Of a stretch of DNA of 64,000 bases, positions 8,290 to 16,293 are shown piece by piece. The stretch is from RBG-16-66-20 sp052386675 (GTDB lineage: Bacteria > Pseudomonadota > Gammaproteobacteria > Burkholderiales > SG8-39): contig JBQTJX010000034.1 of NCBI GenBank assembly GCA_052386675.1, positions 6,978-70,977 on the forward strand, written 5' to 3'. A program made the translations under genes and the position numbers. The notes below the pieces were generated by a model that ran no database searches, was not told the DNA's origin, and worked only from the letters and a program-made list of their open reading frames with translations. Within the stretch, counting starts at the first letter, position 1; every line of letters begins with the position of its first letter.

Positions 8290-9684
8290 ATGAGCTCCGC
8301 TTCGACCGTCCGCACCCGCTTCGCGCCCAGCCCCACTGGGTTCCTCCACATCGGCGGCGCGCGCACGGCGCTTTTTTCCTGGGCCTGGGCGCGCAAGCAC
8401 GGCGGAACATTCGTACTGCGCATCGAGGACACCGACCTCGAGCGTTCCACCGAGGCCTCGGTGAACGCCATCCTGGAGAGCATGACGTGGCTCGGCCTGG
8501 ATTGGGACGAGGGCCCGTTCTTCCAGATGAAGCGCCTGGCGCGCTACAAGGCAGTCGCCGACCAACTCATCGCAGCCGGCCATGCCTACCGCTGCTGGAT
8601 GACGCGCGAGGAACTGGATGCGCTGCGCAGGGAACAGGCCGAGAAAGGCCAGAAGCCGCGCTACGACGGCCGCTGGCGCCCGGAGCGCGCGAAGGCGCTC
8701 GGTTTGGTCCCGCCCGCGGACCGGCCGCCGGTGATCCGCTTTCGCACGCCGGAGGAAGGCTCGGTGGGGTGGAACGACCTCGTCAAGGGCCCGATCGCGT
8801 TCCCGAACGCGGAACTGGACGACCTCGTCCTGCTGCGCGCCGATGGTGTCCCGACCTACAACTTCGGCGTCGTGGTGGACGACCTGGACATGGCTATCAC
8901 GCACGTCATCCGCGGCGACGACCACGTCAACAACACCCCGCGCCAGATCCACATCTTCAATGCCATGGGGGCGGCACTGCCCGGATTCGCCCACGTGCCC
9001 ATGATCCTCGGCGCCGACGGCGAGCGCCTGTCCAAGCGCCACGGCGCGGTCAGCGTGACGCAGTACCGCGACGAGGGCTTCCTGCCCGAGGCGCTGGTGA
9101 ACTGCCTGGCGCGCCTGGGCTGGTCGCATGGCAATGACGAAATGTTACCGATCGGTAACATCGTGAAGTGGTTCGATTTCGCCCACGTCAGCCGCTCCGC
9201 GGCGCAGTTCGACCCGGCCAAGGCGCACTGGCTGAACCAGCAGTACATCAGGCAGGCCGACGACGCGCGCCTGGCGAAACTGGCGGCGCCGCACCTGGAG
9301 GGCAAGCTCGCCGGCGGACCGCCGCTGGAGAAGGTCGTGGCGCTGCTGAAGGACCGTGCCAATTCCATCCCGCACCTCGCCGAGGAGGCGATGCTGTTCT
9401 ACGCGCCGCAGAAGCCCGCGCGGGTGGACGTCGCCGCGGAGGTCGGCGCCGCGCTGGCCGCGCTGGCGGCGAAGCTTCAATCGGTTGCGTGGGACCGCGC
9501 CTCGATCAACGGCGTCCTCAAGGACGTGGTCAAGGCGAGCGGCCTGAAGATGCCGCAGCTGCTCATGCCCCTGCGCGCGGTCGTCACCGGGCGCACCCAG
9601 ACCCCGTCCATCGACGCGGTGCTGGAGCTGCTCGGGCGAGACACGGTGCTCGCGCGCCTGGAGCGGCAGATCAGGGGGACCTGA
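8290..9684 (+). CDS. gltX: Glutamyl-tRNA synthetase
   Basis: 464 aa, normal length. It charges tRNA-Glu with glutamate using ATP. Class I signatures are present: the HIGH region SPTGFLHIGGARTA near the N-terminus and the KMSKS-equivalent RLSKRHG near residue 250. The C-terminal helical cage anticodon-binding domain is complete (WLNQQYI, then LLGRDTVLARLERQI). A tRNA-Glu gene lies 540 nt downstream. One oddity is residues 284-290 (MLPIGNI), encoded by a 20-bp perfect palindrome. Homologues usually have an acidic IFSREQ-like stretch of the same length there. Confidence 0.97.
   Translation: MSSASTVRTRFAPSPTGFLHIGGARTALFSWAWARKHGGTFVLRIEDTDLERSTEASVNAILESMTWLGLDWDEGPFFQMKRLARYKAVADQLIAAGHAYRCWMTREELDALRREQAEKGQKPRYDGRWRPERAKALGLVPPADRPPVIRFRTPEEGSVGWNDLVKGPIAFPNAELDDLVLLRADGVPTYNFGVVVDDLDMAITHVIRGDDHVNNTPRQIHIFNAMGAALPGFAHVPMILGADGERLSKRHGAVSVTQYRDEGFLPEALVNCLARLGWSHGNDEMLPIGNIVKWFDFAHVSRSAAQFDPAKAHWLNQQYIRQADDARLAKLAAPHLEGKLAGGPPLEKVVALLKDRANSIPHLAEEAMLFYAPQKPARVDVAAEVGAALAALAAKLQSVAWDRASINGVLKDVVKASGLKMPQLLMPLRAVVTGRTQTPSIDAVLELLGRDTVLARLERQIRGT
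9142..9161. repeat. 20-bp perfect palindrome inside gltX, variant of the dispersed palindrome
   Basis: ATGTTACCGATCGGTAACAT is its own reverse complement. It differs from the intergenic copies at 21047, 23683 and 31161 only by a symmetric T/A swap, keeping ACCGATCGGT and the ATGT/ACAT ends. It sits in frame within gltX. Confidence 0.8.
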
Positions 9685-9686
9685 CC

Positions 9687-10091
9687 ATGAAACACCTGCT
9701 GCCCGTGCTGTCCCTGTTCCTCGCCGCGCCGGCCGCAGCCGAGATCAACCCGGGCGAATGGGAGATCAAGGTGACCACGGTGCTGCCTGGCGCGCCGCCG
9801 GCGGAACAGGCGCTCACCCGCTGCCTGAGCGCCGAGGACGGCCGCAATCCCGGGCGCCTGTTCGGCGCACCCGGTCCGGGCTGCGAGTTCCTGAACCAGC
9901 GCGACGACGGCAAGACCTACCGTTTCGACATCCTGTGCCGGGACCAGAACCTCACCGTCAGCGGCAGCGGGGACATGAGCTATGCCCCGGAGCGCATCGA
10001 GGGCAGCCTCACGGTGCGGACGGTGGCCGGGGCCCAGACCCTGGACGTGCGCTCCCGCATCGCGGCGCGGCGCCTCGGGCCCTGTAAATAG
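9687..10091 (+). CDS. Exported DUF3617 protein
   Basis: 134 aa. A signal peptide (MKHLLPVLSLFLAAPAAA) is followed by the DUF3617 pattern: GEWEIKVTTVLPG, a cysteine in LTRCLS, then CEF, LCRDQ and a final GPC. Four conserved cysteines probably form two disulfides in the periplasm. The family has no known function and typically measures 130-180 aa. It starts 2 nt after gltX, so it is probably read through from gltX; no own promoter is visible. Confidence 0.82.
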   Translation: MKHLLPVLSLFLAAPAAAEINPGEWEIKVTTVLPGAPPAEQALTRCLSAEDGRNPGRLFGAPGPGCEFLNQRDDGKTYRFDILCRDQNLTVSGSGDMSYAPERIEGSLTVRTVAGAQTLDVRSRIAARRLGPCK

Positions 10092-10105
10092 TCCCGGATT
10101 CTGGT

Positions 10106-10111
10106 TATAAT
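10106..10111 (+). promoter_or_regulatory. -10 box for the tRNA-Ala/tRNA-Glu unit
   Basis: TATAAT, a perfect -10 hexamer, lies 14 nt before the tRNA-Ala 5' end, as expected for a short tRNA leader. No good -35 hexamer is visible. Confidence 0.6.
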
Positions 10112-10125
10112 TCGCGCCCTTGCGT

Positions 10126-10201
<76 letters not shown>

Positions 10202-10221
10202 CCAAGATTGATTTGCCTTCA

Positions 10222-10297
10222 GTCCCTATCGTCTAGAGGCCTAGGACACCACCCTTTCACGGTGAGAACCGGGGTTCGAATCCCCGTGGGGACGCCA
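10222..10297 (+). tRNA. tRNA-Glu (anticodon TTC)
   Basis: The acceptor GTCCCTA/TGGGGAC has one wobble pair. The anticodon loop is CTTTCAC (anticodon TTC), T arm GGTTCGAATCC, discriminator G and CCA at 10295-10297. The outer pair of the anticodon stem is a C-A mismatch (CCACC against GGTGA), unusual but at the least important position. It lies 20 nt after tRNA-Ala, probably on the same transcript. Confidence 0.96.
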
Positions 10298-10404
10298 GAT
10301 GCGGAAGCGCGGATTAGTCCGTTCGTACTATCGACGGATATCCGGGAAGAATCTACAGTCCGCCAAGGGAGACGGCAGTCGCAAAATACGACAGGGAAAC
10401 CGGG

Positions 10405-11067
10405 ATGGACGTGAAATCGAAGCACCAGGCAGCAAGCCTCCTCAGGAAATCGGTGATCGCCGTTGCGGCGGCGCTTGCCTGCACGGGCGCGCAGGCGCAA
10501 ACGACGATTTTCGACTTCGGCACGCAGCTCACCGGCTCCTACCAGCCCCTGAGCAGCTTCGCGACGCTGTCGGTGACCACCACCAACAGCATGAACTACC
10601 TGTTTGACCTGCAGCTCACGAGCGACTTCGGCTCGCTGTTCAACAATGCCAATGCCTTCGTCGGCAGGGTGCTGTTCAACACCGCCGGCGTGGATCCGAT
10701 CGGCAGCAGCGTCCAGCTCGCGACGGGCAGCTGGGGCGTGACCAAGATCAAATACAACTCCAGCTCCGCCCAGCCTGGCGCCATCGATTTCGATTTCAGC
10801 GAGACGCTCGGGCAGGGGGCCAACAACCGGCTGGTGTCGGGCGAGCGGGTCGTGTGGACGACCTCGTTCGCGCAGCCGACGGGCTTCGTCGCGCCGCAGT
10901 TCGCGCTGCATGTGCAGAGCATCGGCAGCAACGGCGACAGCGGCTGGTACGTTCCGACAGTCTCGCCGATTCCGGAACCTGAAACCTACGCGCTGATGCT
11001 GGCCGGCCTCGGGTTGCTCGGTTTCCACGCGCGGCGCCGCAAGCAGAAGGAAGCTGCCGCCGCCTAG
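10405..11067 (+). CDS. PEP-CTERM sorting-domain protein
   Basis: 220 aa. The signal peptide ends in ACTGAQA, followed by a beta-rich, Ser/Thr/Asn-rich body (SVTTTNSMNYLFDLQLTSDF) and a C-terminal sorting tail: PEPETYALMLAGLGLLGF followed by a basic HARRRKQK. Such proteins are cut after or near PEP by exosortase and sent to the surface or extracellular matrix, usually in exopolysaccharide-producing Gram-negatives. No exosortase gene is in this window. The 107 nt before the gene carry only a weak AGGGAAA Shine-Dalgarno element. A strong terminator follows. Confidence 0.93.
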   Translation: MDVKSKHQAASLLRKSVIAVAAALACTGAQAQTTIFDFGTQLTGSYQPLSSFATLSVTTTNSMNYLFDLQLTSDFGSLFNNANAFVGRVLFNTAGVDPIGSSVQLATGSWGVTKIKYNSSSAQPGAIDFDFSETLGQGANNRLVSGERVVWTTSFAQPTGFVAPQFALHVQSIGSNGDSGWYVPTVSPIPEPETYALMLAGLGLLGFHARRRKQKEAAAA

Positions 11068-11090
11068 CCTGCGTCGACGGCGATGATTCG

Positions 11091-11118
11091 AACCCCGCTA
11101 CGGCGGGGTTTTTGTTTT
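11091..11118 (+). terminator. Intrinsic terminator after the PEP-CTERM gene
   Basis: Stem AACCCCGC/GCGGGGTT with loop TACG followed by TTTGTTTT. The T-tract runs into the Shine-Dalgarno region of the next gene. Confidence 0.92.
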
Positions 11119-11129
11119 CGGGAGCCAAT

Positions 11130-11795
11130 TTGAAGCCAGCCATCCTCTTCGCATCCTTCGCACTCGCGGGCGCCGCTTTTGCCGCCGACCCCGCGGTCGT
11201 CGACAAGCCGCGCATCGTGGTGGGCGACACCTGGACCTACCGGACCGAAGTCCGCGGCGGCGCCGTTGGCGCGGGCTCGCGGACGTTCGAGGAAGCCCTG
11301 GAGGTGACCGCGGTCGCCGCGAACCGCGTGAACGCCGTGATGATGCGCAAGTCGGGGACGGCCGCCGGCGTCGAGCCGGAGGAAGCCGACATGATCTTCG
11401 ACACCGACTGGAATGTCCTGGTCACCGGAAACCGAGGCGCGCGCCCCAGTGCCCTGATCCGGCCAGGCACGGAATTGCTGAAGTTCCCGATGAAGCCGGG
11501 CGACAGCTACCGCACCGACTACGACATGGAAACGTTGCCGGACTCCTACATCCTGCGCCACCGGCGCGTGACGAAGGTCATCGGCTGGGAGGACATCACC
11601 GTTCCGGCGGGCAGGTTCCGCGCGCTGCGCGTCGAATCCGAGGGCACGGTGCAGGTGGCGAAGAAGCCCAAGCCGGGACGCTCGGTGGTGACCGCGTGGT
11701 ACGCACCCGAAGTGCGGCGCTGGGTGCGGCTGGAGCAGGAATTCGGACCCGGCGGGCTGACCTCGGAGCTGCTGTCCTACAAGCTGGTTCCCTAG
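11130..11795 (+). CDS. Hypothetical exported protein
   Basis: 221 aa from TTG 11130, preceded by GGAG at 11121-11124. The signal peptide (KPAILFASFALAGAAFA) is followed by a soluble beta-rich body: VVGDTWTYRTEV, MIFDTDWNVL, KFPMKPGDSYRTDY and GWEDITVPAGRFRALRVE. The last motif resembles periplasmic DUF3108-like proteins, where a 'VPAGtF.a.kve' strand is common, but I do not recognise a named family. It is convergent with the enoyl-CoA hydratase gene; the two stop codons share CTAG. Confidence 0.75.
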   Translation: MKPAILFASFALAGAAFAADPAVVDKPRIVVGDTWTYRTEVRGGAVGAGSRTFEEALEVTAVAANRVNAVMMRKSGTAAGVEPEEADMIFDTDWNVLVTGNRGARPSALIRPGTELLKFPMKPGDSYRTDYDMETLPDSYILRHRRVTKVIGWEDITVPAGRFRALRVESEGTVQVAKKPKPGRSVVTAWYAPEVRRWVRLEQEFGPGGLTSELLSYKLVP

Positions 11796-12565
11796 CGTTG
11801 AGTCCTGCGCGACCCGCGGAACGCGGCGATGCGCTTCCCCGGCTCCGGCGACTCATAGGCCCGCGCGAATTCATCCACGCTGGCCCGGATGCTCGCCTCC
11901 AGCGGCGCTTCCTCCCACATCTGGCACAGGCGCTTCTGCGCGCGGATGGAGTCGTCGCTGCCGGCGAGGATGGCATCTACAGCAGCGTTCACGCTTTCGT
12001 CCAGCTTTTGATGGTTCTCGGTGATTTTCTCGACCAGCCCCCACGCCAGCGCCTCCGGCGCGTGTATGGCCTCGCCGGTCATCACCAGCCAGCGCGCGCG
12101 GCCGGCGCCGACCAGGCGCGGCAGGAGCGCGGCCTCCACCACTGAAGGAATCCCGAGCCGCACTTCCGGCATCGAGAACACCGCGGAATCCACCGCGATC
12201 CGCAGGTCGCAGGCAGCGGCGAGTTCCAGACCCGCGCCGATGCAAAAGCCGTTGATCCGCGCCACCACTGGCACCGGGCACTCGCGCATCGCGGCGCAGG
12301 CCTCGTGCACCTGGCCGATGAATTCGCGGGCGGACGCCGGATCGAGCGATCCCAGCGCGTCCAGGTCCGCGCCGCCGACGAAGGCCTTGTCGCCGGCGCC
12401 GGTGAGGACGACGGCGCGCAGGCCATCCTTCAGTTCCGCGTCGCGCATCGCCTTTACCAGCGCGTCCATCGCCTCCCGGGTGAAGATGTTGAGCTTGCGC
12501 GGGTTGTCGAGCGTGACGCGGGCGACGAGTCCGCCGGGGCGTTGCTCGAAATCCAGCCGGACCAT
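11792..12565 (-). CDS. Enoyl-CoA hydratase/isomerase family protein
   Basis: 257 aa from ATG 12565. A GTG at 12568 would add one residue; both overlap the transaldolase stop. Crotonase signatures: oxyanion-hole strands AFVGGADL (about residues 62-69) and INGFCIGAGLELAAACDLRIA in two stretches, then EVRLGIPSVVEAALLPRLVG. This fold hydrates enoyl-CoAs or isomerises them. A glutamate pair typical of true hydratases is only partly present (VVEA), so the exact reaction is open. Translational overlap with transaldolase is probably a matter of packing, not pathway. Confidence 0.87.
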   Translation of the reverse strand: MVRLDFEQRPGGLVARVTLDNPRKLNIFTREAMDALVKAMRDAELKDGLRAVVLTGAGDKAFVGGADLDALGSLDPASAREFIGQVHEACAAMRECPVPVVARINGFCIGAGLELAAACDLRIAVDSAVFSMPEVRLGIPSVVEAALLPRLVGAGRARWLVMTGEAIHAPEALAWGLVEKITENHQKLDESVNAAVDAILAGSDDSIRAQKRLCQMWEEAPLEASIRASVDEFARAYESPEPGKRIAAFRGSRRTQR

Positions 12566-13485
12566 CACGCCGCCTTCGCCTGCGCGGCCATGAAGGCTTG
12601 CAGCTTCCGCGCGTCCGCGTCGAACTTGCGGATGCCGTCCGACAACTTCTCCACCGCCATCGCATCCTCGTTGTGCAGCCAGCGGTAGGCCTTTTCGTCC
12701 AGCGACAGCATCTCGATGGGCAGGCGGCGCGCCGCGTCCGCGGTCAGCCTCGCAGGGACCTCGCCGTCCGCCTTCGAGAGCTTGTCCAGCAGGTCCGGGG
12801 CGATGGTGAGCAGGTCGCAGCCGGCCAGCGCCAGGATCTGCGCGGTCTTGCGGAAGCTCGCGCCCATGACCTGGGTCCTGTAGCCGTGGCGCTTGTAGTA
12901 GTTGTAGATGCGGGTGACCGAGGCCACGCCAGGATCGTCCTCGATGGCGATGTCCTCGACCTTGCGCGCCGCCTTGTGCCAGTCGTAGATGCGGCCGACG
13001 AAGGGCGAGATGAGCGTGACGCCCGCCTCGGCGCAGGCCACCGCCTGGGCGAAGGAAAAGAGCAGCGTCAGGTTGCAGTGGATGCCTTCGCGCTCGAGTT
13101 GTTCGGCGGCGCGGATGCCTTCCCAGGTGGCCGCTACCTTGATGAGCACGCGTTCCGGGCCGATGCCGGCCTCGGCGTAGAGCGCCATCAGGCGGCGCGC
13201 CTTCGCCAGCGTGGCCATGGTGTCGAAGGACAGCCTCGCGTCCACTTCGGTGGAAACGCGGCCGCGATCCTGGTCCACATGCTTCAGGATCTCGCGCCCG
13301 AAGTTCACGAACATGCGGTCCATGTCCGCGCTCACCAGGTGCCGGTAGCGCGGATCCTGCGCGGCGGCGAGCAGCAGCGACGGGTTGGTGGTCGCGTCCT
13401 GCGGTTTCCAGCGGGCGACGGCGTCGATGTCTCCGGTATCCGCGACCACGATGGAGACGCGCTTCAGTGCATCAAGTTGGTTCAT
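12565..13485 (-). CDS. tal: Transaldolase
   Basis: 306 aa, class I TalB-type. It moves a dihydroxyacetone unit between sugar phosphates in the non-oxidative pentose phosphate pathway. The Schiff-base lysine is K116 in VLIKVAATWEG. Other hallmarks are ATTNPSLLLAA (residues 31-41), NLTLLFSFAQA and SPFVGRIYDWHKA. It is divergent from the korC-like gene across 191 nt (13486-13676), which contain a GC-rich hairpin and an AT-richer segment but no promoter I can assign with confidence. Confidence 0.95.
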   Translation of the reverse strand: MNQLDALKRVSIVVADTGDIDAVARWKPQDATTNPSLLLAAAQDPRYRHLVSADMDRMFVNFGREILKHVDQDRGRVSTEVDARLSFDTMATLAKARRLMALYAEAGIGPERVLIKVAATWEGIRAAEQLEREGIHCNLTLLFSFAQAVACAEAGVTLISPFVGRIYDWHKAARKVEDIAIEDDPGVASVTRIYNYYKRHGYRTQVMGASFRKTAQILALAGCDLLTIAPDLLDKLSKADGEVPARLTADAARRLPIEMLSLDEKAYRWLHNEDAMAVEKLSDGIRKFDADARKLQAFMAAQAKAA

Positions 13486-13676
13486 GGCAGGGCGGGAGGA
13501 TACAACGGCGCGATTCCGGGGCTTGCCCGCCCCGGCGCGCCGGTCACTGTTGCCGTAGACGCTTGAAAACTCAGGCTTTCCTTTCCGTCCACAGGGGGGT
13601 AAACTTCCAAAGTATCAGCGCACGCACGATAAGACGCTGAATAAAAAGGGAAAACGGTAAAGCATCGATTTCCCTT

Positions 13677-15527
13677 ATGACCAGGAGACGAGGGTTGCAG
13701 CCCACCGAGACGAAGTCGCCAGACTACTTTCACAAAGTCGTTGATTGCCAGTGGGCCTGTCCGGCCCATACCCCGGTACCCGAATACATCCGGATGATCG
13801 CCGCAGGCAAGTATTCCGATGCCTACCTGGTCAACTGGAAATCGAACGTGTTCCCGGGAATCCTCGGCCGCACCTGCGACCGGCCCTGCGAGCCCGCCTG
13901 CCGGCGCGGCCGCGTCGAGGACGAGAACCTCGAGAAGCCGGAACCGGTGGCCATCTGCCGCCTGAAGCGCGTCGCCGCGGACCTGAAGTCCGACGACGTC
14001 AAGGCGAGGATGCCCAAGCCGGCGGCGAAGAAGAACGGCAAGCGCATCGCCTGCATCGGCGCCGGCCCGTCCTCGCTCACGGTGGCGCGCGACCTCGCGC
14101 CGCTGGGGTACGAGGTCACTGTGTTCGACCAGGACCCGCGCGCCGGCGGCATGATCTGGTCGCAAATTCCGCGCTTCCGCCTGCCGCTGGAGGTCATCGA
14201 CGAGGAGGTGGGCTACATCATGGATCTCGGCGTCACCTTCAAGGGCGGGGTGAAGATCGATTCCATGAAAAAGGTCCTGGCCGAGGGTTGGGACGCCGTG
14301 TTCGTCGGCACCGGCGCGCCGCGCGGGCGCGACCTGGACATCCCGGGGCGCAAGGAAGCCGCGAAGAACATCCACATCGGGATTGACTGGCTGTCCTCGG
14401 TCTCGTTCGGCCACACCACGAAGATCGGCAAGCGCGTCATCGTGCTGGGCGGGGGCAACACCGCCATGGACTGCTGCCGCACCTCGAAGCGCATCGGCGG
14501 CGACGACGTCAAGGTGATCGTGCGCTCGGGCTTCGAGGAAATGAAGGCGAGCCCCTGGGAGAAGGAGGACGCCGCGCACGAGGGCATCCCGATCCTGAAT
14601 TTCCTGGTCCCCAAGGCCTTCCTGCACACGAACGGCAAGCTCACCGGCATGACCTTCGAGAAGGTCAAGGCGGTGTATGACGGCAAGGGCAAGCGCTCCC
14701 TGATTCCGGCCGGGGAACCGGACCAGAGCTTCGAGTGCGACGACGTCCTCGTCGCCGTGGGCCAGGAGAACGCCTTCCCCTGGATCGAAAAGGACGCCGG
14801 CATCAGCTTCGACAAATGGGGCATGCCGGTGGTGGACAAGGTCACCTTCCAGGCCTCGCTGCCCCACGTGTTCTTCGGCGGCGACGCCGCCTTCGGTCCC
14901 AAGAACATCATCTGGGCGGTGGCGCACGGCCATGACGCCGCGCTGTCCATCGACCGCATGCTCGAGGGCGAGGACATCCGCGAGCGGCCCGCGCCGGGCA
15001 TGAGCATGATGTCGCAGAAAATGGGCATCCACGAGTGGAGCTACGACAACGAGATCGCCAACGACCAGCGCTACGCGGTGCCCTGGGCCGACATCAAGAA
15101 GACGCTGAAGAACGTGAAGATGGAGGTGGAGCTGGGCTTCGATGCCGCCACCGCGTGGAAGGAGGCGCAGCGCTGCCTCAACTGCGACGTGCAGACGGTG
15201 TTCACCACGCAGCTGTGCATCGAGTGCGACGCCTGCGTGGACATCTGCCCGATGGACTGCATCACCTTCACCCAGGACGGCGAGGAGAAGGAAGTGCGCG
15301 CGCGCCTCACCGCGCCCTCGACCAACCTGACGCAGGACCTGTACGTCGCCACCGGCCTCAAGACCGGCCGCATCATGGCCAAGGACGAGGACGTCTGCCT
15401 GCACTGCGGCCTGTGCGCCGAGCGCTGCCCCACCGGCGCCTGGGACATGCAGAAGTCGCTGATCGAGATGACCCATGCCGGGCCCGCCGCGCGCAGCCCG
15501 CTGCAGAAACAGAAGAGGGCCGCGTGA
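13677..15527 (+). CDS. FAD/Fe-S NAD(P)H oxidoreductase subunit of a 2-oxoacid oxidoreductase (KorC-like)
   Basis: 616 aa. The N-terminal GltD-like Fe-S domain has CQWACPAHTP, then GRTCDRPCEPACRRG. The FAD site is CIGAGPSSLTVARDL (about residue 124), the pyridine-nucleotide site VIVLGGGNTAMDCC (about 258), and two ferredoxin 4Fe-4S clusters lie at about 514-528 (CIECDACVDICPMDC) and 574-585 (CLHCGLCAERCP). It is the electron-transfer partner that would link 2-oxoacid oxidation to NAD(P). An alpha-beta-gamma 2-oxoglutarate:NADP oxidoreductase of this type is known from Azoarcus. It heads a four-gene run with overlapping or close-set genes. Confidence 0.88.
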   Translation: MTRRRGLQPTETKSPDYFHKVVDCQWACPAHTPVPEYIRMIAAGKYSDAYLVNWKSNVFPGILGRTCDRPCEPACRRGRVEDENLEKPEPVAICRLKRVAADLKSDDVKARMPKPAAKKNGKRIACIGAGPSSLTVARDLAPLGYEVTVFDQDPRAGGMIWSQIPRFRLPLEVIDEEVGYIMDLGVTFKGGVKIDSMKKVLAEGWDAVFVGTGAPRGRDLDIPGRKEAAKNIHIGIDWLSSVSFGHTTKIGKRVIVLGGGNTAMDCCRTSKRIGGDDVKVIVRSGFEEMKASPWEKEDAAHEGIPILNFLVPKAFLHTNGKLTGMTFEKVKAVYDGKGKRSLIPAGEPDQSFECDDVLVAVGQENAFPWIEKDAGISFDKWGMPVVDKVTFQASLPHVFFGGDAAFGPKNIIWAVAHGHDAALSIDRMLEGEDIRERPAPGMSMMSQKMGIHEWSYDNEIANDQRYAVPWADIKKTLKNVKMEVELGFDAATAWKEAQRCLNCDVQTVFTTQLCIECDACVDICPMDCITFTQDGEEKEVRARLTAPSTNLTQDLYVATGLKTGRIMAKDEDVCLHCGLCAERCPTGAWDMQKSLIEMTHAGPAARSPLQKQKRAA

Positions 15528-16288
15528 AACGGGAACCTGTAGATACGCTTCAGGAGCAGTCCATCCGCGTCGAACTCGCCTCGGCCTACCGGGTCGCGGC
15601 GCTGCTGGGCTGGTCGGAACTCATCTACGCCCACATCACGGCGCGCATTCCCGGTCCGGAGCACCACTTCCTCATCAACCCCTACGGCCTGCGCTGGGAC
15701 GAGGTCACCGCCTCGAACCTGGTGAAAATCGACGTCGACGGGAACGTGGTGGGGGAGAGCAAATATCCGGCGAACAAGGCGGGCTTTGTCATCCATAGCG
15801 CCGTCCATATGAGTGAAACCCGTGGGCGCGAAGCCGCCAACTGGATATTCCACACCCACACGCTGGCCGGCATGGCGGTCTCCACCCAGGCCTGCGGCCT
15901 GCTGCCGATCCACATGTACGCGCACAACTTCTACGACGCGCTGTCGTATCACGACTACGAGGGCCCGAGCATGCGGCTCGGGGAACGCGAGCGCATCGTC
16001 GCCAGCCTGGGCGCCAACAGCGCGCTGATGCTGCGCAACCACGGCCTGCTCACCACTGGGCGCACCATGCCCGAGGCCTGGATCCGGATGTGGCGCCTGG
16101 AGCGCGCCTGCCAGATCCAGCTCGCGGCGCAGGCCGGCGGCCGCCTGGTCGAGCCCAGCCCGGAAATGTGCCGCCAGTCGCAGGAACTCGGCCACGAGTT
16201 CCTCACCGAGGCGGCGCCGCTGGGCGAGCTGGAATTCGCGGCCCTGCGCCGTATCGTCGACGAAAAAGACTCCGGGTACAGGAGCTGA
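15524..16288 (+). CDS. Class II aldolase/adducin-family protein inside the kor operon
   Basis: 254 aa from GTG 15524, overlapping the previous stop (GTGA). The zinc-site histidines typical of fuculose/ribulose-phosphate aldolases are in FHTHTLAGMAVS and LMLRNHGLLTTG; the substrate-end motif is HFLINPYGLRWDEVTASNLV. Members split or epimerise phosphosugars or act on other hydroxy-oxo acids. Its place between the flavin and alpha subunits of a 2-oxoacid oxidoreductase is unusual and hints that it makes or removes the 2-oxoacid substrate. It could instead be an unrelated passenger. Confidence 0.85.
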   Translation: MKREPVDTLQEQSIRVELASAYRVAALLGWSELIYAHITARIPGPEHHFLINPYGLRWDEVTASNLVKIDVDGNVVGESKYPANKAGFVIHSAVHMSETRGREAANWIFHTHTLAGMAVSTQACGLLPIHMYAHNFYDALSYHDYEGPSMRLGERERIVASLGANSALMLRNHGLLTTGRTMPEAWIRMWRLERACQIQLAAQAGGRLVEPSPEMCRQSQELGHEFLTEAAPLGELEFAALRRIVDEKDSGYRS

Positions 16289-16293
16289 GGGAC

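Noticed and set aside
13482..15476. Very long open reverse frame opposite the korC-like gene
   Set aside because: It is a shadow of high-GC codon structure; the forward strand encodes complete Fe-S and FAD motifs and the reverse translation has none.
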